Below, in pieces: positions 28,236-37,049 of a DNA stretch of 64,000 nucleotides (the first letter of the stretch is position 1; the number at the start of each line of letters is the position of its first letter). The position numbers and the translations under genes were made by a program. The DNA lies in NCBI GenBank assembly GCA_913043905.1, contig CAJWNQ010000003.1, positions 50,003-114,002 on the forward strand. Reading direction: 5' to 3'. The notes beneath the pieces are model-generated. The model saw only the letters and a list, made by a program, of their open reading frames with translations, was not told where the DNA came from and made no database searches. The DNA comes from an uncultured Paracoccaceae bacterium. GTDB taxonomy: Bacteria > Pseudomonadota > Alphaproteobacteria > Rhodobacterales > Rhodobacteraceae.

Positions 28236-29335
28236 AAGTTAACCTAATGTCTCAAGTTGGAATTCAATATTTGTTTATGCGGGGAGGTACGTCTCGGGGT
28301 CCATATTTTAATCGTGCTGACTTACCCCAAGATTTAGAAACCCTCGAAAAAGTATTAGTTTCTATTATTGGCTCTGGTCATTCTTTGAATATTGATGGAA
28401 TCGGCGGGGGGAATGCTGTAACAACTAAAGTTGCAATGTTATCAACATCTGATGATAATTGGGCAGATATTGATTATTTTTTTGCACAGGTCAGTGTTGA
28501 AGATGGCACCGTTGATTTCAAACCAACTTGTGGAAATATTTTATCTGCTGTGGGTGCGGCATCTCTTGAAATGGGATTGCATCCAATAAGTGAGGGGGAG
28601 ACTGAGATTAAAATACGTGCTGTTAATACTGGTGCTAAAATTGTTGCCAAAGTCTCAACTCCTAATAGTGAAATTACTTACAGTGGATATACAGAAATTG
28701 ACGGCGTTCCGGGAGTGGCCGCTAGAGTTGAACTTAATTTTATGGAGGTTGCGGGCTCATCAACAGGTTTATTTTTGCCTACAGGAAATTTAATTGATGA
28801 GATTGATGGAATTAATGTAACTTGCATGGATGTGGCAATGCCAATGGTGATTGCCAGGGCATCAGATTTTGGTTTGAATGGTAATGAAAGTTGTAATGAA
28901 TTGGATTTAAATCGTGATTTTTTTGAAAAAATGGAAAAAATTCGAATTAAAGCTGGTATGTTAATGGGCATGGGGGATTGCTCTAAATCAGTAACACCAA
29001 AATTTGGTTTATTAGCAAAGGCTTCACAGGGTGGAACAATTGCAGCCCGATATTTCATGCCGTGGACAACTCACCCAACTATGGCTGTTACAGGCAGCCA
29101 GTGCTTGGCATCGTGTTCACTGACACCAGGAACTATTGCTCAAGGCTTACTTCCTACCCCTAAAAGCTGCCCAACCCCAGTTATTCTGGAGCATCCCATG
29201 GGCCAAATGGAAGTTATGGTTGATTATGATTTGAACGATGAGGGTTTTTTCCACAAATCAGCTGGTATAGTAAGGACATGTCGTAAATTGGCTCAAGGAA
29301 CTGTTTTTATTCCTAAAGAAATTTGGCCTGTTTGA
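28232..29335 (+). CDS. PrpF-family isomerase (aconitate isomerase / 4-oxalomesaconate tautomerase type)
   Basis: PrpF-fold enzymes move a double bond or tautomerise unsaturated tricarboxylates such as aconitate or oxalomesaconate. The protein shows the family N-terminus QYLFMRGGTSRGPYF and IDGIGGGNAVTTKVAML, the mid segment VDFKPTCGNILSAVGAASLEMG with the catalytic-type cysteine, and GSQCLASCSLTPGT. The ATG at 28232 overlaps the transporter stop; a second ATG at 28247 (MSQVGIQ) is also possible. Coupling to the Tct importer supports a role in breaking down the imported tri- or dicarboxylate. Confidence 0.8.
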   Translation: MKVNLMSQVGIQYLFMRGGTSRGPYFNRADLPQDLETLEKVLVSIIGSGHSLNIDGIGGGNAVTTKVAMLSTSDDNWADIDYFFAQVSVEDGTVDFKPTCGNILSAVGAASLEMGLHPISEGETEIKIRAVNTGAKIVAKVSTPNSEITYSGYTEIDGVPGVAARVELNFMEVAGSSTGLFLPTGNLIDEIDGINVTCMDVAMPMVIARASDFGLNGNESCNELDLNRDFFEKMEKIRIKAGMLMGMGDCSKSVTPKFGLLAKASQGGTIAARYFMPWTTHPTMAVTGSQCLASCSLTPGTIAQGLLPTPKSCPTPVILEHPMGQMEVMVDYDLNDEGFFHKSAGIVRTCRKLAQGTVFIPKEIWPV

Positions 29336-29553
29336 TTTTTGGAATTTTAGATATGCTATACATTTTAAAATGTGGATTAATTGGATTTTTATATGATATT
29401 TATTAACTATTATATTGGAAGTGATTTGGATTGGCCTGACTATTCAAATTTTGCACTGCCATTTGATGTTTTTGGAATATTGACAGTTCTAAAAACTTAT
29501 AAATGCCAATTGCAATCTCAGATATCGCTTCGAATAGATTGCCGAGGTGGTTT

Positions 29554-30525
29554 TTGAAACTTGCTATTTTAGATGATTGGTTTGACACGTTACGTGGTTT
29601 GCCTTGTTATAAAAAGCTGAACGAAATTGATGTCACTGTTTTTACTGACCACGTTCAGGATACTGCAATTCTTTCTGACAGATTGAAAGAATTTGACGCG
29701 TTAGTATTATTCCGTGAACGTACGTCTATCTCTGCAGAACTACTGGATCAATTGCCCAATTTGAAATTGATATCACAACGAAGTGTGTATCCTCATATAG
29801 ATGTTGAAGCTTGTTCTCGAAATAATGTTCTACTTTGTTCAAGTATGCATACTGGATTGCCTTCTTTTGCTGCTGCAGAACATACTTGGGGGCTTATATT
29901 AGCCTCGATGCGGCAAATCCCACAACAGATGCAAAGTTTACAATTAGGAAATTGGCAAATGGGGGTGGGTAAGACCCTTCATGGTCGTACGCTTGGTCTC
30001 TATGGGTATGGCCGAATATCTAAGGCTGTTAATAGCTATGCTAAAGCTTTTGGAATGAATGTAATTTGGTGGGCGTCTGATGAAGGTCGAAAACGGGCAG
30101 AATTAGATGGACATAAAGTAAGCAAAAGTCGGAGTTCTTTTTTTTCTGAAGCGGATGTAGTTTCTGTTCACGTTAGATTAAAGCCGAATACACATGAAAT
30201 AATCAAAGATATTGATTTTAAGGTAATGGGTAAGGATGCGTTGTTTGTTAATACATCTCGAGCTAAACTGATTGCACCTGGGGCGTTGCTGGATGCATTA
30301 AATAATGGGCGCCCAGGTCAAGCTGCTATAGATGTTTTTGACCAAGAGCCAATAACAGATAATAAAAATGAATTAGTAAATCATCCAAATATTATTTGTA
30401 CGCCCCATATTGGATTTGTTACAGAAGATGAATTTGAGTTGCAGTTTTCAGATATTTTTGAGCAAGTTATCAAATTCAAAGAGGGGAAACCAATTAATGT
30501 GATTAATGCTATTTTGGGTCTTTAA
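29554..30525 (+). CDS. D-2-hydroxyacid dehydrogenase family protein
   Basis: This NAD(P)-dependent enzyme interconverts 2-oxo acids and D-2-hydroxy acids. I prefer the TTG at 29554 (LKLAILDDWFD), because GAGG sits correctly before it and this is the typical opening; the track ATG at 29503 lacks a ribosome site. The Rossmann motif is LGLYGYGRISKAVNSYAKAFGM. Catalytic-type Arg lies in FVNTSRAKLI, the acid in AIDVFDQEP and the catalytic-type His in CTPHIGFVTE. The gene ends convergently inside the last 17 bases of the AbrB-type gene. Confidence 0.82.
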   Translation: MKLAILDDWFDTLRGLPCYKKLNEIDVTVFTDHVQDTAILSDRLKEFDALVLFRERTSISAELLDQLPNLKLISQRSVYPHIDVEACSRNNVLLCSSMHTGLPSFAAAEHTWGLILASMRQIPQQMQSLQLGNWQMGVGKTLHGRTLGLYGYGRISKAVNSYAKAFGMNVIWWASDEGRKRAELDGHKVSKSRSSFFSEADVVSVHVRLKPNTHEIIKDIDFKVMGKDALFVNTSRAKLIAPGALLDALNNGRPGQAAIDVFDQEPITDNKNELVNHPNIICTPHIGFVTEDEFELQFSDIFEQVIKFKEGKPINVINAILGL

Positions 30526-31534
30526 ATAATCGAGCAAATACTGGTGCACCAAGAATTACGATAAAAATACGCAAAATATGATGTGCAACTACAAATGTCA
30601 TATCTGCTCCCACAATTAGCGTGAGAACTACTAGTTCTGCCTGGCCTCCTGGAGCTAGGGCAAGGATTGCCTCGCGTGGATCAGCGAGATCGAGCACTTG
30701 AACAAATCCTACAAATATAATGGTTAATAAAGCTAAAATGACACAGAAACCAAGACCGGCAGTTACATCGCGACGAATTTCTGCAGTCGTAATTCCAGTA
30801 TATTTTACCCCAATTGTAACCCCAATAAAAAATTGTGCCATCCATATTGCCTCTGCCGGCGGACGATAATGTAAAATTCCCAGGAGGCTAGCTATAGCGG
30901 CTAAAATTAATGGTCCCAAAATTGAAGCCCCAAACATGCCAAAATACTTCGCAATTTGCCATCCAAGAAGGCCGCAAAATGTCATTATAAGTAGTTCTGA
31001 AATTGGCAAGTTATTTATTGATTCTCCTGGAGCGTTATGTAGGTCTGCATTCCAATAAAGTTTGAGTAGAAAGGGTAGAGCTATGACTATCACAAGTACT
31101 CGAGTGGCATGTATTAAAGACATTGTGCGTACGTTACCGCCTGCCTCTTCTCCAAACACAAGCATGTCTTGAAGCCCACCTGGCATTGCAGAATAATAAC
31201 TTGTAGCCCAGTCATAGCCCCATAGTTTTTGAAAGTATGGAATTCCAATTAGTCCAATTATAAAAACCATGATTGGAATTAATAACATTGTAGCCCAGAG
31301 GCTTGATAAATTAAGTAAAAAGGCCACAGTAATTGTGGCTCCTACCGCAACACCTAAAATAGTACGCATTGCATCATTTACTGTCTTAAATGCCATTAAT
31401 TGCACACCAAATAGTGCAGCAAAAAGACATGCAAATAACGGTCCAAAGAGCCATGGAAGTGGAATATTAAACAGTAAAAAAATGCTAACTCCAAAAAGTG
31501 CTATCATGTGAGTTTTGATTTGATGAAGAAGCAT
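30509..31534 (-). CDS. AbrB-family (COG3180-type) integral membrane protein
   Basis: This polytopic membrane protein has about ten hydrophobic segments arranged as a duplicated unit. One half includes IPLPWLFGPLFACLFAALFG and GVAVGATITVAFLLNL; the other repeats the pattern in ILGPLILAAIASLLGILH and FIGVTIGVKYTGI. SAMPGGLQDMLVFGEEAGG and LALAPGGQAELVVLTLIVGAD are the conserved glycine-rich segments of the family. Despite the family name it is not a DNA-binding AbrB protein; it is a suspected transporter. It lies directly after the GntR regulator (one-base overlap), so they are co-transcribed. Confidence 0.8.
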   Translation of the reverse strand: MLLHQIKTHMIALFGVSIFLLFNIPLPWLFGPLFACLFAALFGVQLMAFKTVNDAMRTILGVAVGATITVAFLLNLSSLWATMLLIPIMVFIIGLIGIPYFQKLWGYDWATSYYSAMPGGLQDMLVFGEEAGGNVRTMSLIHATRVLVIVIALPFLLKLYWNADLHNAPGESINNLPISELLIMTFCGLLGWQIAKYFGMFGASILGPLILAAIASLLGILHYRPPAEAIWMAQFFIGVTIGVKYTGITTAEIRRDVTAGLGFCVILALLTIIFVGFVQVLDLADPREAILALAPGGQAELVVLTLIVGADMTFVVAHHILRIFIVILGAPVFARLFKDPK

Positions 31535-32163
31535 TAGTTTAAGCTAAGTAAGCGGTGATCAAGTGATGTTTCCATATGTTTTGTCATGGTACCACTTGCT
31601 TCGCTTTTATCACCTTTTATTAGAGCGTCGATAATAGTTTGATGTTGAATAAATACAGTCTCGACACGTAGCGGTGTGGTCAGGGTGGTATGTCCAAGTA
31701 TTACTAAAATGGTAGACAAATTATTATAACTACTGGCAAGATATCTGTTTCGTGCTGCATTAACGATGCAAATATGAAATTGGCGGTTTAACTCTGCAAC
31801 TTTGTAAGAATCTGACTTTGCTTCTAACATTTTTCTATTTAGTGTATCGAGCGTGCGTGTTTCAGCTTCTGATGCATGTTTTGCAGCCATTGAAGATGCT
31901 GAAGTCTCTAACATTATACGCATTTCATAGAGTTCAACAATCTCCTGCTGATTAAGTTTTTTTATAACTGCGCCAACTTGAGGTTTGTGTGACACAACGC
32001 CTTCAGCTTCTAAACGTTTTATAGCTTCTCGTACTGGTGTCCTACTAAGGCCAATACGTTCTGCCAATTCTGTTTCTCTTAAGCGATCACCTGGTGTTAG
32101 TTTGCCCAAAGTAATTTCATTAAAAATAGCTTGATAAGCTGTTTGGCCGGTTGCTACATTCAT
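31534..32163 (-). CDS. GntR-family transcriptional regulator (FadR/FCD group)
   Basis: The start at 32163 (MNVATGQTAYQAIFNEI) is preferred over the longer track start, since the extra 20 residues look non-protein-like and would run into the operator. The winged helix-turn-helix (about 8-65) shows PGDRLRETELAERIGLSRTPVREAIKRLEAEGVV. The C-terminal all-helical FCD domain binds carboxylic-acid effectors through a metal site in this family. It is divergent from the TcuA-like flavoprotein gene, with a palindromic operator between them, and probably controls both directions. Confidence 0.85.
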   Translation of the reverse strand: MNVATGQTAYQAIFNEITLGKLTPGDRLRETELAERIGLSRTPVREAIKRLEAEGVVSHKPQVGAVIKKLNQQEIVELYEMRIMLETSASSMAAKHASEAETRTLDTLNRKMLEAKSDSYKVAELNRQFHICIVNAARNRYLASSYNNLSTILVILGHTTLTTPLRVETVFIQHQTIIDALIKGDKSEASGTMTKHMETSLDHRLLSLN

Positions 32164-32194
32164 TTCAGTAAGTTTCTTGCATTTGTTTACAGAG

Positions 32195-32216
32195 ATTGTA
32201 TACGCTTGGATACAAT
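32195..32216. promoter_or_regulatory. GntR-type palindromic operator
   Basis: ATTGTAT and ATACAAT form a 7-bp inverted repeat separated by eight bases, with GTATAC-like symmetry in the left arm. It lies between the divergent GntR and flavoprotein genes, ending 16 bases before the flavoprotein ATG. FCD-type GntR repressors commonly bind TTGTATACAA-like sites, so autoregulation and control of the flavoprotein operon are likely. Confidence 0.7.
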
Positions 32217-32232
32217 ATAACAAGGTGTCAAA

Positions 32233-33717
32233 ATGAATAATGAATGTGATGTAATTATAATAGGGTCTGGAAATGCTGCCTTGAGTGCTGGGATAGCAGC
32301 AAGTGAAAAAGGCGCAAAAGTTTTGATTATTGAGAAAGCTAGTGAAGATTTAGCTGGAGGAAATACTAAGTATACCGCGGGTGCTATGCGATTTGCCTAT
32401 AACAATAGTAATGAATTACTTCCTCTTGTTGCAAACCCTGAAGATCCTCGTGTCGCAATTTCTGATTTTGGTAATTATAGCAGTGAAAAATTTAAAAAAG
32501 ATCTTTTGGGGTTTAACGATGGCGAACCTTTAACTCCAGAACAAGAAATTTTAGTTTCTAAAAGCTATGATACAATGACTTGGCTTGCTGAGCATGGTAT
32601 CAAATATGATCCAATTTTTTCGAGGCAAAGTTTTGAAAAAGACGGTAAAATAATTTTTTGGGGAGGGCTCACATTAGCGGCTGAGAATGAAGGTGTTGGT
32701 CTTTATGACATGGAATTAGCTGCATTTAAAAAACTTGGTGGTGAAATTCGCTATAATATTGGAATGTCAGAATTAGTTCTGGATGGCGCACGTGTAGCTG
32801 GTGTTAAATGTGATGATAGTTCTATCATTTATGCTGGCGCAACAATTCTCGCATGTGGTGGTTTTGAATCTAATCAAGAGATGCGTGTTGAATTATTAGG
32901 ACCAGAATGGAAAAATGCAAAAGTTCGTGGAACTCCTCATAATACTGGAGACGGATTGCAGGCAGCTTGGGCATTAGGTGCAAAAAAATATGGAAGATTT
33001 GATAATTGTCATGCGACTCCAATGGATCTCTATATGAAAGATTATGGAAATCTAAAAATTCCGCACGGAGAGCGTAAAAATTATCGAAAAATTAGTTATT
33101 TCTTAGGTATCATGATTAATTGTGATGGAGAGCGGTTTGTTGATGAAGGAATGGATTTTCGAAATTACACTTATGCTCAATTTGGAAAAGCTGTTCTAGA
33201 GCAGCCAAAACAACTTGCTTGGCAATTTTTTGACGCAAAAACTGAAGATTTATTATATCAAGAATATCGTTTCTTTGATGCAAGCTATAAAGAATCTAAC
33301 AGTTTGGAAGGATTAGTTTCTCAGTGTGATGATCTAGATCAAAAAAGTACAATGAACACTATAACTAAATATAATTTGGCTGTGGATGATAATACTGCCT
33401 TCGATCCAACCATCAAAGATGGCAAAGGTACAATTGGTTTATCATTACCTAAATCAAATTGGGCACAAAAGTTAGATACACCACCGTTTCGTGCTTATCC
33501 AGTGACTGGTGGAATAACATTCTCATACGGTGGATTGAAGGTTTCATCAAAAGGTGAGGTTTTATTGGAAAACAATCAACCTATTGATGGGCTTTTTGCT
33601 TGTGGCGAAATTGTTGGTGGAGTTTTTCTTGCTGGTTATCCAGGAGGATCAGGGTTAACCTCTGGAGCAGTGTTTGGTAGAATTGCTGGAGCGTCTGCTG
33701 GGAATTTATTCAGCTAA
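32233..33717 (+). CDS. FAD-dependent dehydrogenase, TcuA/fumarate-reductase flavoprotein-like
   Basis: This FAD enzyme has the N-terminal Rossmann motif DVIIIGSGNAALSAGIAASEKG (6-27) and the C-terminal FAD signature DGLFACGEIVGGVFLAGYPGG followed by SGLTSGAVFGRIAG. The overall pattern resembles TcuA, which oxidises tricarballylate to cis-aconitate in Salmonella, and the wider fumarate-reductase/3-ketosteroid dehydrogenase family. No TcuB-type electron carrier is adjacent. AAGGTG precedes the ATG. A PrpF isomerase and a Tct importer in the same region fit a tricarboxylate-type substrate, but this is inference. Confidence 0.75.
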   Translation: MNNECDVIIIGSGNAALSAGIAASEKGAKVLIIEKASEDLAGGNTKYTAGAMRFAYNNSNELLPLVANPEDPRVAISDFGNYSSEKFKKDLLGFNDGEPLTPEQEILVSKSYDTMTWLAEHGIKYDPIFSRQSFEKDGKIIFWGGLTLAAENEGVGLYDMELAAFKKLGGEIRYNIGMSELVLDGARVAGVKCDDSSIIYAGATILACGGFESNQEMRVELLGPEWKNAKVRGTPHNTGDGLQAAWALGAKKYGRFDNCHATPMDLYMKDYGNLKIPHGERKNYRKISYFLGIMINCDGERFVDEGMDFRNYTYAQFGKAVLEQPKQLAWQFFDAKTEDLLYQEYRFFDASYKESNSLEGLVSQCDDLDQKSTMNTITKYNLAVDDNTAFDPTIKDGKGTIGLSLPKSNWAQKLDTPPFRAYPVTGGITFSYGGLKVSSKGEVLLENNQPIDGLFACGEIVGGVFLAGYPGGSGLTSGAVFGRIAGASAGNLFS

Positions 33718-33885
33718 TACTAATAAGTATTTATTAAGAATATTGCTATCGGACTTAGATTTTTGTTTGGTTTTTTCACTTTAATTTTTTCTATGATAGA
33801 ATAATTATTAATAATAAAATAAATGGTTTCGTTGGCAGAATAGCTAGTGAAGTTTTTGTATTTTTACAGATTTTATGGAGGTATT

Positions 33886-35031
33886 ATGCCACTTGATATC
33901 AAAAAACTAAGCCTTCTTAGACAAGAGTTTCACAAATTCCCTGAACTAGGATTCAAAGAAGACTTAACAAAGGTTAGGGTTGCTAAATTTCTACGAGAAA
34001 TTGGCCTTGAGGTTCATGTGGGAATAGGAGTTATAGGTGTTCTTAAAGTAGGTAAAAGCAATCGTGCTATTGGTTTGCGCGCTGATATGGATGCTTTGCC
34101 GATTGCAGAATTAAGTACTCATAATTATGTTTCAAAATCTGATGGAATTATGCATGCATGCGGACATGATGGTCATATGACTATGCTTTTGGGTGCTGCG
34201 CAAAAACTTGCAGAAGATTCAGGATTTGATGGAACAGTAATATTTATTTTTCAACCAAATGAAGAACATGGGCTAGGTGCTAAGGCGATGCTGGAAGAGG
34301 GTATATTCGAAAAGTTTCCTGTTGAAGAGGTTTATGGAATTCATAATTTACCAGCAGCACCGCTTGGTGAAGTATCAACTCGTGTTGGTCTTATTTGTTC
34401 AAGTGAAAGTTTATTTGAAATTGAAATTATTGGTAAAGGTGGACATTCTTCTATGCCATATTTGGGCAAAGATGCCATTATAATTGGAGCGGAAATTATT
34501 CAGGCTTTGCAAACTATAGTTTCTCGCAAATTGCCGCCAGGCGCTGGTGCTGTCGTTTCGGTAACTGAATTTGTTAGTGATGGGCAACGTAACGTTTCAT
34601 CGGGGCATGCGATCTTGAAGGGCGACGTTCGAACACGTTCACCAAAAGATAGGGCACTTATTGAAGGTTCCATGCGACAAATTTCTGAAGGTATTGGTAG
34701 TGTTCATGGTGTAAAAATAAGATTCAGTTTTAACACTGAGTTTTCTGAAACTATAAATGCTAAAACACCTACAGAAGCTGTAATACGGTGTTCTAGAGAG
34801 CTTGAGCTAAAAGTTATTCCAGATAGAGAACCTATGAGTTTCTCAGAGGATTTTGCACATTTTAGTAATGTTATTCCGGGCTGTTTTTTTCTTTTAGGTA
34901 ATGGAGAAACTGGAGCCAATAGTCAGCCACTTCATTCTGCAGATTATGATTTTAATGATGATCTATTGCCAATAGGTGTATCTCTATGGACCGCATTAGT
35001 CCAAGATCGCTTACCAGAATATAAAATTTAG
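33886..35031 (+). CDS. M20-family amidohydrolase (hippurate/N-acyl amino acid hydrolase type)
   Basis: This metal-dependent hydrolase of amide bonds has 381 residues. The start at 33886 (MPLDIKKLSLLRQEFHKFPELGF) follows a strong TGGAGG site, so the upstream 13 codons in the track are dropped. RQEFHKFPELG, GLRADMDALPI, MHACGHDGHMTMLLGAA and FQPNEEHGLGAKAML carry the metal and catalytic residues of the group. LHSADYDFNDDLLPIG closes the protein. Family members remove acyl groups from amino acids. It is followed within 12 bases by the M24 gene and belongs to the flavoprotein operon. Confidence 0.83.
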   Translation: MPLDIKKLSLLRQEFHKFPELGFKEDLTKVRVAKFLREIGLEVHVGIGVIGVLKVGKSNRAIGLRADMDALPIAELSTHNYVSKSDGIMHACGHDGHMTMLLGAAQKLAEDSGFDGTVIFIFQPNEEHGLGAKAMLEEGIFEKFPVEEVYGIHNLPAAPLGEVSTRVGLICSSESLFEIEIIGKGGHSSMPYLGKDAIIIGAEIIQALQTIVSRKLPPGAGAVVSVTEFVSDGQRNVSSGHAILKGDVRTRSPKDRALIEGSMRQISEGIGSVHGVKIRFSFNTEFSETINAKTPTEAVIRCSRELELKVIPDREPMSFSEDFAHFSNVIPGCFFLLGNGETGANSQPLHSADYDFNDDLLPIGVSLWTALVQDRLPEYKI

Positions 35032-35042
35032 AGAGAATTCTT

Positions 35043-36188
35043 ATGTTTAAAAGTCGCATGCAGGTGTTTCGCAATGAATTGATTAAAGCTAATATTAATG
35101 TGGCGCTTATTACTGATGAAGATAATGTATATTATTTAACTGGCTACTATGATTATTTGCATATGGAATTTGGTCGTCCTACCATTCTAGTTGTACCTAA
35201 AGATGGAGAGACATTTCTTATAACGCCATCTATTGATTTGAATTCTGCATTAGCGAATGCTGATGTTGATCAGATCTTTGAATGGAATGATGGAATGGGT
35301 CAAGAATGGCGCCAAGAGCTTCCTCGATCATTAAGCCAAAAGTACCAAGTAGGCATTGAAACTAATCACATGCCCTTTGTGGTAAGAAATTATTTAAATA
35401 ACCATACTAAACAAGATAAAATAAAAAACATAACGCCAATTCTTACCAAAATGCGGATGATTAAATCTTCTCAAGAATTACAAATGGCGCGTCATGCTGG
35501 GCAGGTTGCAAATGCAATGATGGAAGCGGGTAGGGCTAATATTGCTGATAATGTTCCAGAGTTTGAAGTTGCGATTGCAACTTCACAAGCTGGTACTCGT
35601 AAAGCTGCAGAGCTTTTAAAATCATATTATAATGATAATGATATGTCTCCAAATACTCATTTTTTACAAATAATGGCTTCGGGAGAAGCTATCACTAAGA
35701 CACACCACCGCGCATCTACCAGAATTATGCGTAACGGAGAGCCAGTATTCTTATGTTTTTGTGGAATGACAAATTTTCACCGTTTTAAATTAGGTTTTGA
35801 TAGAACTTTTTGGATTAAAAATATTGGAGATAAATCGCAAGAAGCCGTATATGAAGTTGCAGTTGCCAGTCAAAAAGCAGCATTAGATGCTCTAAAACCA
35901 GGTGTAACTGCCGAAAGCATTCATGCTGAGTATGCTGAAGTAATTCAGGGAGCTGGATATGAGTATCCATTTCGCTGTGGCCGCGCTACAGGTTTTAGCT
36001 TCTTGGAGTCACCACAATTAGTCATTGGCGATAAAACCATTATTCAACCAGGAATGGTCTTAGCTATTGATGGCTCAGTTTCAACTGAGACATTTAGGGC
36101 TCAAGTTGGTGATAGTGTTATAATAACTGAAGATGGCTATGAACTGTTAACTAATCACCCGAAAGCTTTGGCAGATATTATTTTATAA
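35043..36188 (+). CDS. M24 'pita-bread' protein with degenerate metal site (creatinase-like)
   Basis: This 381-residue protein has the two-domain creatinase/prolidase layout. An N-terminal creatinase domain (NVYYLTGYYDYLHMEFGRPTIL) runs to about 130, followed by the M24 catalytic fold. At positions where prolidases have five metal ligands, only one Asp remains in place (FDRT, 253). The others look replaced: Cys/Gly near 240 for Asp, Arg 314 in GRATGFS for His, Asp 343 for Glu and Gly 356 for the final Glu. It is therefore probably not a metallopeptidase. Creatinase and ectoine hydrolase (DoeA) are metal-free relatives. Likely a C-N bond hydrolase acting with the M20 enzyme. Confidence 0.75.
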   Translation: MFKSRMQVFRNELIKANINVALITDEDNVYYLTGYYDYLHMEFGRPTILVVPKDGETFLITPSIDLNSALANADVDQIFEWNDGMGQEWRQELPRSLSQKYQVGIETNHMPFVVRNYLNNHTKQDKIKNITPILTKMRMIKSSQELQMARHAGQVANAMMEAGRANIADNVPEFEVAIATSQAGTRKAAELLKSYYNDNDMSPNTHFLQIMASGEAITKTHHRASTRIMRNGEPVFLCFCGMTNFHRFKLGFDRTFWIKNIGDKSQEAVYEVAVASQKAALDALKPGVTAESIHAEYAEVIQGAGYEYPFRCGRATGFSFLESPQLVIGDKTIIQPGMVLAIDGSVSTETFRAQVGDSVIITEDGYELLTNHPKALADIIL

Positions 36189-36280
36189 TAATGTTAATAT
36201 TCAGAATAGAAAAATACTCATAATTAAACTTAAATTTTTTATAATGTTAGATATATTTATTTATATTTTTGTTAATAATT

Positions 36281-36706
36281 TTAATTATTGAAGGTTACGA
36301 CTGCTCCAGCCAACACAAAAACAAGAGCAACGCGCGAAAGTGATGCTATTGGTTTTATGAAATTTGCATTTGGTGGGGTTTTGTTTTTTGAGGATTTATA
36401 AATGTGTAAGTTGGCCAATATTGATAGAATTAATAATGCGGATGCGCCAGTCAGTTTAATAATAAAAGCTGTCCCTAGATCTGCGCCAGGATAAATAACG
36501 CCAACAAGCCTTAATCCGCTAAGCCATAATACTATGAGTGACCCAAGTCCTAGAAAGCCAAGTATTTGCATTGACCGGCCAACAAGTGGAGTGGGAGCTT
36601 GCTTAGCTTTTGCATGCACTGATTGAATAACTGCTCCACCAATTCCAACACCGCCTGCAATGAAAATTGCTAAAAAATGTAAAAACTTTAATGTGTATAT
36701 TTCCAT
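36281..36706 (-). CDS. Small integral membrane protein, four predicted segments
   Basis: The start at 36706 (MEIYTLKFLHFLAIFIAGGVGIGG) follows GAGGG at ideal spacing. The 141-residue protein has hydrophobic stretches at about 8-25, 48-66, 76-98 and 120-138, and a short basic loop (HIYKSSKNKT) between the third and fourth. This resembles small CopD/DUF2269-type membrane proteins, but I cannot assign a family with confidence. It is monocistronic between the M24 gene (convergent) and the VOC gene (divergent). Confidence 0.6.
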   Translation of the reverse strand: MEIYTLKFLHFLAIFIAGGVGIGGAVIQSVHAKAKQAPTPLVGRSMQILGFLGLGSLIVLWLSGLRLVGVIYPGADLGTAFIIKLTGASALLILSILANLHIYKSSKNKTPPNANFIKPIASLSRVALVFVLAGAVVTFNN

Positions 36707-36973
36707 AAAACCCTCATAATATAATGTGAAACTTATTCTCAAAGATAAGAATAATTCACTGATTACTGTAACTTGTTAAGTGTTTTATAAAGTTATTACT
36801 TGAAAAATAATAGCTGCCTATTTTTGAACTTTAATCATAATTATATTCTGAAATATCAATAATATATTATTATGAATTACTGTATTAAAATTACCAAGGC
36901 TATTATTTGCTTTGTGTATAAACTTTAAAGATTTAATAAAAAAACACTGTCTGATTTAGATGGTGAAATTATG

Positions 36974-37013
36974 TATTCAGTACTCGCTCTAACAATCGCT
37001 ATCGAGTAGAATA
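36974..37013 (+). other. Hairpin in the leader of the VOC gene
   Basis: TATTC-AG-TACTCG and CGAGTA-GAATA pair as an 11-bp helix with a two-base bulge and a 16-base loop, 37 bases before the ATG of the VOC gene. It may be a regulatory hairpin in the 5' UTR or part of a promoter/operator region. The rest of the 36707-37049 spacer is plain AT-rich DNA. Confidence 0.35.
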
Positions 37014-37049
37014 TTATATGAATGAGGCTTAAAATATAGGTAAGTAAAT

